A stretch of DNA of 64,000 nt from Cercis canadensis (lineage: Eukaryota; Streptophyta; Magnoliopsida; Fabales; Fabaceae), in contig QAOA01000580.1 of assembly GCA_003255065.1 (NCBI GenBank), positions 668,752 to 732,751 on the forward strand, written 5' to 3'. The notes below the pieces were generated by a model. That model was given only the letters and a program-made list of their open reading frames with translations, made no database searches and was not told the DNA's origin. Below, one piece after another: positions 10,697 through 25,100 of this stretch (position 1 is the stretch's first letter; the number at the start of each line of letters is the position of its first letter). Made by a program: the position numbers and the translations under genes.

Positions 10697-12845
10697 AATC
10701 TAAAAGCTTAAATTTATCCTGAATAATTAGTATGTGTGAGTTTCGAAGCGAGAATGGTGAAATCATTGGCGTTTAAGGAAAACAATAAACAAATGAATGA
10801 TGTATATATGTTGCATATTATATTAAGTAGGAAAAAAAAGAGGAACCCTAGGTGTTTTGTAGAATGATTTAGAGAAGCAGAGACTGTGAAAAGAAAACTC
10901 CCCAATATCTAAATTATATATATACATCAAGATAGGTAACAAGAAATCACAAAATATCTATCGAGATTGACAAGCAAAAAATGTTAATAATAATATATAG
11001 AGTTTAAAATATATGCAGTGTATAAAAAAATGTAGGAAAACCCCCAAAGTATTACAAATGGAAAAGATTTGTTACCCTTCAAAATTTATAGACCTAGTGC
11101 TCTACAGCACAATATTCAAAGTTTATTCACAAAGATTCTCTTTATTAACCCCTATCATATATTAAAATTGCTTCTCAATTCTCTTTATTGGNCAGTGTAT
11201 AAAAAAATGTAGAAAAACCCCCCAAAGTATTACAAATGGAAAAGATTTGTTACCCTTCAAAATTAAAGATATAACATTAGGTGGGAAAGATGCATCACGT
11301 AGCTTGTATTCAATTAGTCCTCCAATATTAATGCTCACAAGACATATACAAATTCAAAACTGAACGATAGATTAGTACTGTGTCACCTACAATGTGATTG
11401 GCTATATATATATAATCATCGCTAATAATTCAATTACTTCATTAATTAATTGGTTACTAATCTTTTAAAGCCTCTATGGACTATGGAGTAAGATTTCAAT
11501 ATATATGATTCTTCAATATACCAATAGTTCATATTGCATTTCCAATTAAGTACAATCGGTATTTGCATCTATTAAAATAGCCACAGCAAAATGATATATA
11601 GAACACAATTATTTTATGTTTAATCATCGTATGTATAAATAATTAAGGCTCAAGTATACTCCAAGTATACTATAAATTAATATAGTCCAAGTATTATTGA
11701 TAATCAATATACCATGATATCAATCTAATTGCAAATTAGTATGCAGCACAATAGAATGATAGATAGTTATACAAAAACCAACAGACATAATGGTGGTAGG
11801 TAATTCAGTTGGCACCGACATTTAACTGTTGCCAAAGGTACAAATGATTCAAAGACATTCTTTGCCGTTTTTATGACAAAGAGGCCCAATTAAAGCTACC
11901 CTTAAAGACTTAAAGTTTAGATACTTCCATTTGCAACAATTTGTGAGACATTATTGGTCCTCTGAATTGATTCCAAGTAGCTTCTTCACTCCATGTAAGT
12001 ACCCTTTTCTTGGCAGATAAAGCTAATAATCTGAGTTTGATCAAAGTCACCACAGCTTTTATCAAATTAAATGATGTAATTAATCAAAATCACTAGGATC
12101 TACAATAGTCTTTTTCTTCCCTTTCTGTGTTAGAAGGATCTCTAATTAATGGTTAAATATACCAGATTTACATTTAACACCACATAATTTGCCTGAGATC
12201 TCAAATCATCATATAGGCGAAACTATAATGCAACAAAATCAATTGTCATCATAATTAAAATCTAAAAAAAACTAGGGAACCTTGTCCTCAAAGGGATACT
12301 GAACCCTAATGGTTGAGTACTGTATCGGAACTTTGAGGTCTTGATATGAAATCATATTAATAAAAGCATGGTGAGGTAAAATTTATGATAAGAAAATGAC
12401 TGAGAGATGAGAAGACTGAGATGCCACTTCTGTGAGGAATTAAAGTTTAATGAATGCCATATACTTTAGAATCTTTGTAATATATATATAATATCTAGTA
12501 TTTAATGTAATTAACTCAATTGTTCATGCATGCTGTTATTGAAAACTTGTCTAATCTTTACAGGACAATTGTTGGACCATTTAGCATCGCATGTCTCCTC
12601 TTTGAATGAAATATCATGTACCCAAATTCAGGCTCTATTAAGCTTTACGCAATCCCTGTACGTTAAAGGGTCCCAAGTTTCCCCAGCAAGCAAGCAATTG
12701 CAGATTTGGAATCATATCTTCAACTTTTTTTACTTCCACAGCCACCATAAACTTAACTTTTCTTGTGCTCTTTTGGAACTCAAGCTTCGTTTTAATCATT
12801 TATGGGGTCCTCACTTACAGTTAGCCCTGTCATGTTTGACCCTCA
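10697..12845. other. AT-rich spacer
   Basis: No gene was found. A 70-base sequence at 11016-11086 recurs at 11193-11264, next to an N at 11192. The open frame that begins at 12530 runs into the purine-rich end of the next MITE and is not considered a gene. Confidence 0.45.
11016..11264. repeat. direct repeat around an assembly gap
   Basis: Copies at 11016-11086 and 11193-11264 are almost identical, with one G/A change and one C inserted in a C run. The second copy starts one base after an N. The position suggests an assembly join as readily as a true duplication. Confidence 0.75.
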
Positions 12846-13587
12846 GGGTATGTTTGGGAGTTTTTTTGGAGGGGAGAGGAGAGGAGAGGAGAGGAAAGGG
12901 AGGGAAAAGAAGGGAAGGGAAAGAGAGGGGTTTTTCTCTCCTTTGTTTGGATGATTAAAATAAACAAAAGGAGAGGAAAGGAAAGGAAAAGTCCTATTAT
13001 AATTTTTTTTTACTAATTTACGCTTTATTATCTTTTCACTCTTTTTTTTAATTCAATGTTTTAATTATAAATTTAATTATTATTAATAATTTAAAAAATA
13101 AAATTTGGCAATAATCAAATTGTATACTATTTGATTTATTAAAAATATTTTTAAGTAAGAAGAATAAATTTTTAACCAATTAATAATGATAATATATATT
13201 GAGCTATTGAGTATTCACAATAAGTAATTATTTTAACCCATTAATTGATTAAGCATATTGACTTTTTCTTTGCCACCAACCCCTACCCCACCCATCTTGA
13301 AAGTATTGACAACAGGTGATTGCACAGCAAAACAGTATGGACACAAAACAGTACTATGCTTCTTTTATGTGATAGTATGGGTAAAATAGTAAATTAATTC
13401 CTTACCTCTCCAAACCCCCTAATTTGGAGGGTTGAAATTTGTGGATAGAAAAATGAGTGTAAGGGTTAGAGTTTAACCCCTAGTTTCCTTCCCCTTTCAA
13501 ACTTAAAACTCCAAAACAATGGAGTGGGCTCTCTTATTCCTTTCCTCTCCTCTCCTCTCCCTTCCAAAAAAACTTCCAAACACACCC
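12846..13587. mobile_element. PIF/Harbinger-like non-autonomous element
   Basis: A 742-bp element. The left end is GGGTATGTTTGGGAGTTTTT followed by a GGAGAGGAGAGG tract. The right end is its inverse, ending CTTCCAAACACACCC. TCA flanks both sides, at 12843-12845 and 13588-13590. A 3-bp duplication and a GGGTxTGTTTGG terminus are typical of PIF/Harbinger MITEs, although the usual site is TTA or TAA. The terminal GAGAGGA repeats extend the inverted repeat to roughly 60 bp. No transposase is present. Confidence 0.75.
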
Positions 13588-15784
13588 TCACTCTCGCTGC
13601 TATAACTAAGTAAAGCTTGATGAAGACCAACTACCAGTTTAACTAACCTATCCTAATGGGCCAAAGAATGTTCTTTAGATCCTTAAACATATATATGTTG
13701 TTTTTCTAATTTCTTGTGTTTATGCACATGCATGCCCATATTTTTATAGAGTAATGATGTATATAAAATCTGTACAATATAATAGAATATAAATTCAATA
13801 TTTTTTTTGGCCTGTAAATAAAGGAGAGCATATTTTAATATGCGGTGTCAGTGCAGCAAATTAAGTCTCTCTCTCAAAGGATAAATTCAGTTAATCCTAT
13901 TTAATTTTGTCTTCTATATATCCAACTGATCACGTTTTATCAGTAATCCAGTTGTTAGATTACGGTGTCTACGTAAAAAACATTGCTAATTTTTAAATAA
14001 TGCATGCCCTTGCCCATTGGGGGAGGGAGGGGTCTTTCTCTGTCTTTATTGCTGAGAATATTGATTTGATTTGGAGATGGTAGTGAAGAAACCCTCAAAT
14101 GATTAAATTAACTTTATTTGGTGCAGCATGCAAATAAACAGTACCTTCCTTCACTATCATCATGTTGATTGCTATAAATTGTCATAAAAATCATGTTCTA
14201 AATGATTTATTTATTTTTGTTAATTGATTATGATTTTATAAACCTCTAATAAATGCCCAATTTGTATGATTTTAAACACTAATTCTTCAACTGCGATCTT
14301 CATATTGTTGATTTGACTCCAGAATTCTGAAAGACGGATGATTCTAATCAAATATATAGAAAGGTGTAGCATTAGACGTTATTTTAAAGTTAGTTGTAGA
14401 GCACATCGCATATCATAACCAATCACAACTACAACAATATTATGAGTCCCATTACACTCATCAACTTGCATTTGCAGCCGAAAGGAGCCTAGTCTACTAT
14501 ATGAATATTTATTAAATGCCAAATTCAGTAGCAATGCTTCATTAGTTCAACAGTGTTTAATTTTGCANCATTAGTTGCAACAGTGTTTAATTTTGCATAG
14601 ATTTTATCAACCACTCCTAAACCTTATAATTACTAGCAAAAGAAGCAGAAGGTAACGATATATATATATATATATAGAAATACTTAGGTGAGGAAATGCG
14701 TGTATTTGAAAGCCTTATAACTTAATTATTAATTTCAGCCAAATTCAAAATAAATACAATAATTTTTTTTTGATAACCCAGTATGATTATGGTATTATTG
14801 TAAATATCTTAAAAAACTGAACCATCTAGTATGTGTCAGATCAAAACACACAATTTTTTATAAAATACAAAAATGACATGATATAGAAAACACATGCTAG
14901 AAAGTAATTTTTTTTCAAGTTTACTTTTGGACACGTTTTTTTATATTATGTCGTTCTTGTATATTATAAAAAATTGTATGTTCTAACACATATTTAGTGA
15001 CTCAATTTTTTGAGATCTTCAATCCCACACAAAAATATGAAGTAATACTACCCTCTAAAAGGGAAAACATAACCCTCACCTTAAAAGAAAAAGAGCAGAA
15101 AGTCGAGTACATGTTTCTTATAATTGTAGTAAAATAATTGGGATATAATATTTGTATGCACCAATAGCTTGGGGATACACCAAGAATAATTGCGAATGAA
15201 CACGTTCCAAAACAGAGGACCACCCATCATCGCGATCAAAATATAATATTCAACAAAGAATTGTACACCATTCAGAACCACCGTGCTTTGTATATGTAAC
15301 AGTCATCAATTTCTCTATAAAAAGCTTTTAATTGCAAGATATTCTATCATCTTTTATACCATAAAATTTCTACCTACAATCATTTGGCTTCTACGATACT
15401 AAATCCTTAACCAAAAAGCATAAAAAAATGAGGCACAAGGAATATCACCGTGATAAATGAATTTCTGTCTAAGAAATAATTGAGTTTATTTGTATCTATA
15501 GCCCAATAGTATTTAAGAAAAGGAAAATCTAGCCCAACGAGAAAAGCCCAACGAAAGCCACATAAATAATTAAATTTTAGCTTGGGTAGTTAGTACATAA
15601 AGCCCAACATGCCCGAGCTGCAATTAAACGAACAACGTCAATTTAGGCCTGTTTTCTTGTATACCCGTTTAGTAACAACATATTTTCAGTACCATCTGCC
15701 TCTTATTATTATTTTTGGTTAAATGACTTCTAACTCATGATCTCCTACATAATACTTAAATTTTTTACTATTAGATTAGACTTA
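13588..15784. other. AT-rich spacer
   Basis: No convincing gene. It contains an N at 14568 within a short duplication (14540-14567 and 14569-14597) and a small AT run near 14661. A minus-strand frame around 15080-15281 is open, but I do not recognise it. Several GCCCA motifs lie at 15500-15625. Confidence 0.4.
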
Positions 15785-16141
15785 GGTTCCGTTTGGGTAA
15801 ACAACTTATTTAAGCACTTATATAAGATGTTTTTAAAGGTTAAATTTTAAAGATAGGAGATGAAATGTTAGATTTTTACGGAATTTCTAATATTAATGGA
15901 GATGTAATTGTCTCATAAATTTTAAAAATAGCTTGTTGATTATGAAGAAAATCAACTTTTGTATGAGGCTTTTCTAAGAAGCATAAAAAAAATGACTTCA
16001 TAAAATAAGCTAAAAATAATTTTTTGGGAGTTAATAAACTACTTATATAAGTTTATTCAAACATCATTTTTCTTACATAAAAGCATTTATACAAGTAAAA
16101 AAGCTCTAATAAACTATAAGCTATGCTATCCAAATGGGGTT
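15785..16141. mobile_element. PIF/Harbinger-like MITE with TTA duplication
   Basis: A 357-bp element. The left end is GGTTCCGTTTGGGTAAAC and the right end, TATCCAAATGGGGTT, is its inverse with mismatches. TTA flanks both sides, at 15782-15784 and 16142-16144. The interior keeps matching arms (AACTTATTTAAGCACTTATA against TATTTAT/CTTATATAAGTT) and has no coding capacity. The TTA duplication and the GTTTGG terminus point to a Tourist/PIF-type MITE. Confidence 0.75.
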
Positions 16142-19100
16142 TTAGTGGCTTTGCCTCTTATTATAACAACTAGCAAAAGAAACAGCAGGTAACAAAGATA
16201 CTTAGGTGAGAAAATTGGTATATTTGAAAATTTCTTCAACTTGTAAATCGACATAAATCTATCTCCCAAAGAAAAGAGATTGATATAAATTTAAAGCTGC
16301 AAATTAATATGAGAGTTGAGAGATTTGATCTCATGGGAGTAGAATGATATGTATGTTATTCAGGGAAAACTGAAGCACGTGTTTTAGTAACCAAGCTTTA
16401 TACAGTTTTTGTGGACACTTTTGTTCAAATTTAAGATTTAGATAAAGTAAACAAAAGCTGAGCAAAAATGGTTAAGTTTAATTAACTAGGTTTGAATATC
16501 AGATGCACTACTTGGCCTCATAGGGTAAGGGAACAGAAGAAAAGGCATATACACTGCATTTTTGCATACACAGACACCAGAAAGAAAGGAATAAGAACAA
16601 AATAATGAGAGGTCCAACTCCAAATCCAAACCTTTGATAACTTTGTTCTTAAATTCAGTCACCGCCAATTACAGCTTGGCTACCTAGGCTTGCGTGTTTA
16701 TCAAGTATCTCTTTTGTTTGCAACCCAGATTTAGGAGAAAAGTCTTGCAACTTAACTAATCGAACCTAAACCATTGATTTTTTTTTATTTTATTACTATT
16801 AATGTGGATCTAAATTTAATCTGTACCTTATAAGTTTAACTAGCCATATTTAACAGTTTTTTAATAGTTCATAAAAATGGGTTAACTAGTAAAATCTATA
16901 TATATTATATTGTACGTCATAAAGTGATGATCCCAGATTTGCCGCCTGAGCAAACCTTGTGGATCACGTTAGCATTGGCAACAGCCTTTTCCTTTGTTTT
17001 CTCTCTTTATCTCTCTCTTGTGACTTGTGAGTGCGTCAAGGAGACAGCTGGCTGGCGGAGCAAACGGAGACATGCTGTATTCACAAGTAATCACATGCTT
17101 GTTTCACAGAACTCATAACTATCATATATAGTATAGCTGTATAATAATAATAATAATAATAATCATAGATCTCCCCACAAAGATGATTTACATAATAACT
17201 ATCACTATGATTATCGTAGAATGGCTAAAAATGGCTACAACCAGTACTGTCATCACTCAGAAAAGCTCAAACCTTTGATCCACTTTTGGAACCTGCTCTT
17301 TTCTTTACACCTTAACATGGACTTCTTCTTTGTCTTTACCTCCCTCTCTCTGATCCTCTTTAACTTTGAATCACAATCTACAACTCGATCTACAATGAAA
17401 ATTAATTCCACACACCCACCTAGGATATCACATTCACAATGCTTATTTGAATTCAACTTAATTATTATATTATGAGAAATTTTTAAAATTAATAAGTTTG
17501 TGTATATATATAGAATTGTTGATAGAAATAAGAACTGTAATTCCGAGTTGCTTTTGTATGAGCTTCACAGATACCTTGCTTCATATTTCAGTTTCAGCCA
17601 TGGTTAGAAGAAAGGTGACCCAATCAACTTCTAGATCGATGGCCAAACCCTCAAACCCACCAAACCATACTTTATTTTCAAAATAAAATTCAAAGGAGGA
17701 TTAGATAATTCCATATATTAACATGTGGTAGTACACTAATATTATTCAATGTACCAATAAAAGCAGTAAAATTGTTTTGTTAATTATTTTCTTTTACCGA
17801 AAACGGCATATATGTTCTGAAACGTTTTTACCATCATCGCCTCCTTTTGACATTCAGCTCCTCAAGGAAACATCTAAGAAGCAGAGTCAAATTGACCAAG
17901 TTTAACTCAATTGGATAAGATATTAAGACAATAGGTAAACGGCGACCAACATATTTTTGCTTTGCCTATTTTCAACGAGTTCGGTATGGGATCCAGAATC
18001 AGCACATGCGTTAAACGAGCTATTATGAAAATGTTTTTATTTTATTTTATGTTGAAGAGTTTTTAATTGTTGAATCTTCGTCAATACAAAATTAAAATTT
18101 CCCAAGCTCGTGGTTATAAGGGATTGCACCTTGCACGTGACTATTTATTGCTAATTATTCCTTCGTTCGACGAGTTATAGTTTTGACAAATCAACCAACA
18201 ATGAATTCAACCCAAATGATAGTATGATATAGCCATACACCAAATGAGCCATATAGCTAGAATCAAAAATTAAGATTAATTCTCCCGAAAATTTAAATAA
18301 AAAAGTTTGAGTCAATTGTATATACCACTATAACTTTTTAGAGTAATTTTAATTTCCCACATATTTAAAAAATAATACCATTTAGTGATCCTCGGTTTCT
18401 TCCACATTTGACACAACTGTATAAGTGCCAAATTTACTTTTTTTTTTTATTAGAGATTAAATATGTGCATATATTTTTTTAAAGAAACTCTCTTATAAAA
18501 AAAAAATATAAATATTTAAGTCGTCAATAATAACATCACAATCAATAAAAGCAGACATATCAAATCTTAAGAACTTCTCTAAACTTTAAAAGTTAAATAT
18601 ATGATAACTTGAATTATTGTTCGAAAAAACTCCCTAATATAAGTCCTTATATATCACTTTTTAGATTTTATAAATTGATGTGATAAAAATGTCAAGTTAA
18701 TTCTCAAGTCTTATCAAGAAATTTTATGTCAATTGGGAAAATTGGTCATTATACTCACTTTTTTTTTTGGGCCTAAATTCTAAGAAAATCATAAGAATGG
18801 CGTTAGTTTTAACTATAAATTTGGACATTAGAGGCAACATGCCAAATTGAAATAATAACTTTTTTGTTATGCTTTTCTAGTTATTACTTTCGAAAGTAAT
18901 CATGCTATATTTGGATTTTCACCCTAAGAAGTAGGAAGTGCAAGGAAAACTACTAGTCCGTTAGATTCGTCACCTTAGTGAGAAGTGAGAACCACTAATT
19001 ACAACACTAATCTCATGTCGTCTAAGCTCATTCCAGCAACAAAAATCTATTCTACTCCTAGCCATCCTATTCCTCAAGAGCAGAGAAAAAGAAAATGAAA

Positions 19101-20440
19101 AAAAATTCGAATTACCCAAACCCGGGTACGGCTAACTTATCTTTGACCCGAAAGCCAGTTTTTACAATTTGACACGTTTCCAATAAGGCCAGCGCCAGTT
19201 GTGGGACCCACACCACTTGGCGTAATGGAAGGTAACTCACCGAAGAAAGTGTGAGTGATAACCTGTTAACTGCAACTGCAAACGTTTTCTGAACACGAAA
19301 CGAGATAACCGCCAACAACTTTAGGCCACTCGTTTCTGGTACCTTCCACCTCTTCTTTTCCACCACATAAATAATATATTTATTACTATTTTTTTTCCCA
19401 TAACATATTCTAATTATTATTTCAAATATTTTTTTGATTCGTCTTCTCATTTTCTTTTCTGATAAAATGATCCATAAAAAAAACACTAATATATTAAATA
19501 AATAGACAAACAACTTGTTAGATTTTTTATGCGGGTGATTTAAGTGGTATTTCCCGTCAACAAGTTTTTGCAACTTAATTATTTCAAGAACAAATTGGTG
19601 CATTTTATACAGTTGCAAATTGAAATATTTTTAATTTTATTTTATCCTTTGGGAGTTGCAAGAGAGAAATAAAAGACAGCGAGGATGGAGGAGGGTGTTG
19701 GGAACTTTTAATGTTTGGTACCATGATTGAGTTGCATTCTCGTATAGTCCCTATTTAAATGGTGTCGTTTAATAAACAAAAACAGGTGTCTATGCCTAAA
19801 ACTTAAGCCGCGCATTTATTACAAGTAACTATAATACTATGAGTTCTTTTACAGGTTGAGAAAAAAAAAAATCAAGGCATATTAGTATTGTGCCACTTAG
19901 TTTCAATTCACAATATTTTTTTAAACAAAAAAAGGAATATCATTTTTTTATATTTTATATTATCCATTAAGAAGATGCTTAAATAAGGTGTACCCCATCT
20001 AGCCCATTCTATCATGAGGAAGATAATAGAAGCTCTAATGGAGGAGGCTCAACATATTGAAAATTGAGTCATGTCTTCTACTTTATTGATAACTAAAAAA
20101 ATTATATAATGATAATGACTCATGAAGACCCAATTATGAAACTTGAAAAAATTTGATATTTTTTTACTAAAAAATATCCAAAAGACATAGCACATGAGAA
20201 ACATTAAATTAGAAAGGGTGAATAGATAAGTATAACTAAACTTACCCACAAATTTATCAGCAACGTCAAATCTCAAAAAAAGAAAAAGAAAAATGATTAA
20301 AAAGGGAAAAAAGTGGACCACTAAAGAGTAAACGAGAAAAATTGGAAATGGCAACAATAATGGAGACCTTACACAGGAATCCAAATCCCCCATGTTTCTC
20401 ATCTTTGTCCAATCTTCTCATAGGTTTCGTACAATCAGAG
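16142..20440. other. long AT-rich spacer
   Basis: About 4.3 kb with no supported gene. A (TAA)n run lies at 17141-17163. A less AT-rich island at about 19110-19350 contains an open minus-strand frame, but it has no recognisable domain and no exon partners. It may be promoter-like or decayed sequence. Confidence 0.4.
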
Positions 20441-22146
20441 AGGACTCCACGTGGCGTCACCTATCGTCTTTAGCAGAGGTTGGGGTTAAGAATGGGTCTA
20501 CAAGGGTTTTGGGTGACCTGCTATTACCGGGACATTTATGCCTTTTTACTGGCTGATCCGGATGTGTGGTCAAAACTATAAAGATATAAAGGGTTTAAGC
20601 CACTGTTGCGTGGTTTTTGTATATTGTGGGTTTTTGTCCTTTAAAACTTTCTCTGAGAAGAAAAAAAGGAAAATAAATTTCATTATTCCGAGAGAAAGAG
20701 AGAGAAAAAAAACAACAACAGAATTTTGGTGATTAGATTTGAAATTCCCATAGATCTCTTTGCATTTTCAGGCAGTCCCTTGCAATTGATTTTCTCTGGA
20801 GTTTGTACATTTCCCCTATGAAAATGGTTTTCCCCGGAAATTTCGTTACTTGATCACAATTTAGTTTCGGATCATTGCCGGAATGGCGTTTTTCGAGAGG
20901 TGAGTTAGAGGAGTGGGTTTTGTCTCATGTTAGATATTTCGAATTTCGGTTTTTGTTTTTGGTGTTCTGGCTCCGATCTCATCATAGTTTCGCGGGGTTT
21001 TGCCAAAGTTCTTTTTTTTTTTGGTTATTTTACGTAGCTCTTGTTGAATTCTGGGTCGTCGGAGTTGCAGGGAATCGAATTATGGTAGCTTGTACGCAAT
21101 TGTGTTTTGAAATTTTTTTCGACAGATGATGGGATTCGAATTGGGTAGAGATCCGATCGTGGACGTTAGGATGCGTTTTCCTTGAGCTACTGGTTTTTGA
21201 TTCTGCTCAATTTGAAAAAGTTTGATCTTTTTGAGTTGGATTTTCTGCAGATTTTTGGTTTGGCCTGAAATTCAGCGTTGAGAATCAGAACTGGGTTGTT
21301 TAGTGTTGATCTTACGCATTTTTTATATAACTATTAGATGCAGCCTGTAACTGTTCTTCATCATGCTTATGTTGACTTTTAATTAGCCGCGCCATTTAAA
21401 GTGTGTGTTTTGCTTTTTGTGCTTTCTGGGTTCGTGGAATTTAAATCTGATCCTTTATTTGATGACAGTGGGCAACGGCCATGTAACTGGAATTTCTTCC
21501 TGTAGTTTCATGGCCGTAGTTCCATTTCCATGCAATCATCATAAAATGATTTTTGGCCCGTTTGGCATCGGAGCATTGATTTGATCAATTTCTAGTTTCT
21601 ACTTGATAATTGTTTAAGATGTGGATTTATATTTCCCTCTTTTTAGACTCGTGTGTGCAGTCTCATTAGAGAGTTAAGCGAGAAATTTTTTGGAGATCTT
21701 TTAAATCCTGCCTTAATTGTGTTTTATGATTCTTTTGGGACAGAAATCATAGTATAATATAATGGTTGGATATTTTCTATCTCCGATTTTATTTCTCTTG
21801 GTTGATTGACTCCTTGAAATCTTTATAGATAGCATTCTGCCTTGTTATAGTTCAGCTTAAATCCTTGGATTTGCATTCCTTTTCTGTTGTAACTAGAGAA
21901 ACATGCTTTCTTTATGCCAAGTCTTCATCAGAATGGTAGTGTGATATTGGTTATACGCAAATTTAAGTCACTAGCTGATATCATCTACTGGATCCAGTGG
22001 ATTTGCTTTTCAGTATATGCTAAATTTATCAGAGTAATGAAAATTAACTTGGTACTTGGGTCTCTTTGAATTTATGACAGTGACAAGGATCTGGCGTTCG
22101 GATGCTTCTGATTATTTAATGAGCTATATATATACATGTCTGCGCT
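20440..22146 (+). promoter_or_regulatory. promoter, leader and probable leader intron of the TRP gene
   Basis: A G-box core, CCACGTGG, lies at about 20447-20454. The purine-rich run AGAGAAAGAGAGAGA at 20690-20706 looks like a 5' leader. A splice acceptor, TTTATGACAG, ends at 22080, 67 bases before the ATG, so a leader intron probably covers most of 20900-22080. The donor could not be chosen safely among several GT sites. Confidence 0.45.
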
Positions 22147-25100
22147 ATGGTGTTGAAGAAGAGGCTAGATTATGGATTCAATGGCTTTCAGGTCCCCTTT
22201 GTACCTAGAGCTCCCAGATCTGCTAGAGTAAGTACTTGGTGCCATTGTGTCAATTGTTTGATGTTTCTCATTGTATTCGTTTTGTGCTTTGAACTTTTAT
22301 CCTAATTTCATAAGTTTGATTATTTTTCAGAGGAGGGGTCTTTCCAGGACAGTGGGTGAGGATGGTCAAGCTTGTGCTTTTGAGCTTCTGGCATCTCTAG
22401 CTGGCAAATTATTGCAGGAGAGTGCAAGTTCTTCTGCTTCTAGCAATGCATCTGAAGGAAATCATCAGCCTGCCTTTGACAAAGGTGTGGTTGAGCAGGA
22501 AAGGCAAGATGAAGTAAAACCATTAGAAACAGATTGCATTCACCAGGGAAGTTGTGCAGAGAGTACTTTTATGTCTGAGGTGGCATCACCAAACACTAGT
22601 CAGAAATCTCTTGTGCAAGCTGAGACAGATGCTGTGCTAGAACGCACTTCAGTAAATAATAACTTCGAATGCTTGGAGAAAGTTGAACCTCATTTGAAAT
22701 CCACAGTTTGCAAATTGGAGGATACATTTGGACATTACTCTAGTAGATTAGCACAAGCACCTGCACCCCAAGATTTTAGGGAGTCTGGTAATGGTAATAT
22801 AAAAAATGAATTTAGACAACAAGAGGCTGGGAGTTTGGGCATTGGGGGATCAACTTTGGCTAAAAAATATAGTTTGAAGGATCCATTGGAATTGTGTGTT
22901 AGTTCTCCTGCATTAGTTGACTCAAACAGTAATGTTAAATCCCCTTTTTGTAGGGAATCTATTCCCAATGAGTCCTTTTCCAGGCATGGGAATGATAGTA
23001 AGTTAGGTTTTAGAGATGATGACGAAAACTTTCTAAGGTTTAATAAACTTAGCACCAAGTCAAAGGCATTTAGGCCTACACCACGAATTGCTCACCGAAG
23101 AATCAGGAAGCTGCTTACTTCCAAATACTGGAACGCTGCTCCGAAGTTGAAGGATTGTGAACTTTCTAGATCTGGTAAAGTGGCTCACAAATTGTCTGCT
23201 AACAAATGCTTCATTATTTGATGCACATTATGCATGAGTTGGATTGTGTTCTTTTGGCTGAAAGGAATATAGAATTTGCAGATATGGGAGTAAGACCTCT
23301 ATACCGTAAGAGGAAGACTTTTCATGGTTTTGAAAGATATCAGCATGACACACTTTTGAAGAGAAGGAAATTCTTTGACCGGGGTTCAGTGGTAACTTCT
23401 GATGGAGGATTCAGCAGTGAGAGTGTGTGCAATTCTCCTGAGAAAGGAATGGATGGAGGCAACCCTGGCTCATCTTCAAAACTGCATGTATCTAAGGATT
23501 CTCATGGTAATTTAATTATTTAATGAGCATTTGCTGTTTTTTGCTTGATTGTTCTTTTCATCCACTAGGGGTTTACGTGTTGTGTATATCTTGTGAACAG
23601 TGAAGTTTAGCATTAAGTCATTCAAGATACCAGAGCTTTATATTGAGGTTCCCGAAACTGCAACTGTTGGTTCACTAAAGGTATGAATTAAGAGATAGCT
23701 TTATTAAGAAATTATTAATACTGTCAGCAACGCTCTTCCACAAATTGAAGTGGCTGCAGAACATTCTTATTTTCACTGTAGGATTCCCCTATATACAGAG
23801 CTGTTGTTGGACTGATCTTTTTATGTTATTTATATAATTAACCAGCTCAAGCAGTTTCGGGCCTACTGTTATTTCCATTTTGGTCCCCACTTCTGCTTAG
23901 TTTCCAAATTTTTGTGATTAAATATTGGTGTTTTGCTACCTTTTCTCTCTACTAGTAGTAGCTTTTAAGTTGTCCCCACTGCCTGTCTTGCCTTGCCTGC
24001 CTCTGACTTTTGCATTATGTCTTTTTACGAATCTTTTGTAGAGGACTGTCACAGAATCAGTGATGGCCATACTTGGTAGTGGTGTGCGAGTTGGTGTTCT
24101 TCTTCATGGGAAAAAAGTTAGAGATGACAACAGAACTCTTTTGCAGACTGGTATATCTTGTAAAGAAAATTTGGATACCCTTGGTTTTGCATTGGAGCCC
24201 TGCTCCTTACAAGCTTCTCCAATATGCGTTGGCGATCCTTCTTCTCAATGTGAAACATCCCAAGCTACCAGGTAAGGAAAACTTGATAACTATGTTGCTT
24301 TTTCATCATCATTGTTGATATTTAAAGACACATGTGCCAGTGGACAAGCATTGATTCACAAGGTATTGAATTTTTATTTTGTCCCCTATAGCTGATGTTA
24401 TTTGATTTTTGTAGGTCCCCAAGAACACCTGTCCCAGATTCAGGGATTAGTGATGCCTTACACGACTCATCCTTGCTGACAAATACGGGCAACCTTGTTG
24501 AATATAACCATGAGTCAATTTCTTCCCAAACTGACACTTTAGTTGACAAAATAACACCAGATTCCAAAGCACTAGTTGCTGTTCCAACTGGGAGCACAGA
24601 AGCATTGGGTGTGGTTCCTGTGAGTCAGAAAGCTAGGCGCTCTGAGCTTATACAGCGTCGAACCAGGAGACCATTCTCTGTCTCTGAGGTAGAAGCACTC
24701 GTTCAAGCAGTTGAGGAACTTGGAACTGGAAGGTTAGATGTTATTCTCTTTATCAGCTTCACCTGCATTTAGACAGGAAAACTGGTTTGCTGATGATGTT
24801 TACACCATGCAGGTGGCGTGACGTTAAGTTGCGTGCTTTTGAAAATGCAGACCATAGGACTTATGTAGATTTGAAGGTACAACTTTTTCCCCTTTCTTTC
24901 CTTTATAGTCAATAATTAACAATCCAAGTAATACTACCAAAGAGGCATTGGAGATTCTTATGCTTAATTTTTGGAAGTTATTTCATTGCTTTCCATTATT
25001 AGACTTGGCCCATATAGCCAAATTGTATGGTTATATAATATATGCTATAACGTTCTTGCTGAATTCATACTTTGTGTTCGATTTGAGGGAATTTTTTGGT

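Noticed and set aside
12530-12958. Plus-strand open frame of 142 codons
   Set aside because: Its last third is the GAGAGGA tract at the end of a MITE, and the rest has no recognisable domain or splice partners.
19112-19618. Minus-strand open frame of 168 codons
   Set aside because: The N-terminal half is Lys/Ile-rich translation of AT-rich DNA, with no family features. It is left as spacer.
23175-23281. TRP exon 2 reading on to the stop at 23221
   Set aside because: Donor 23174 and acceptor 23282 join in phase and restore the conserved sequence, so the reading past 23174 is intron.
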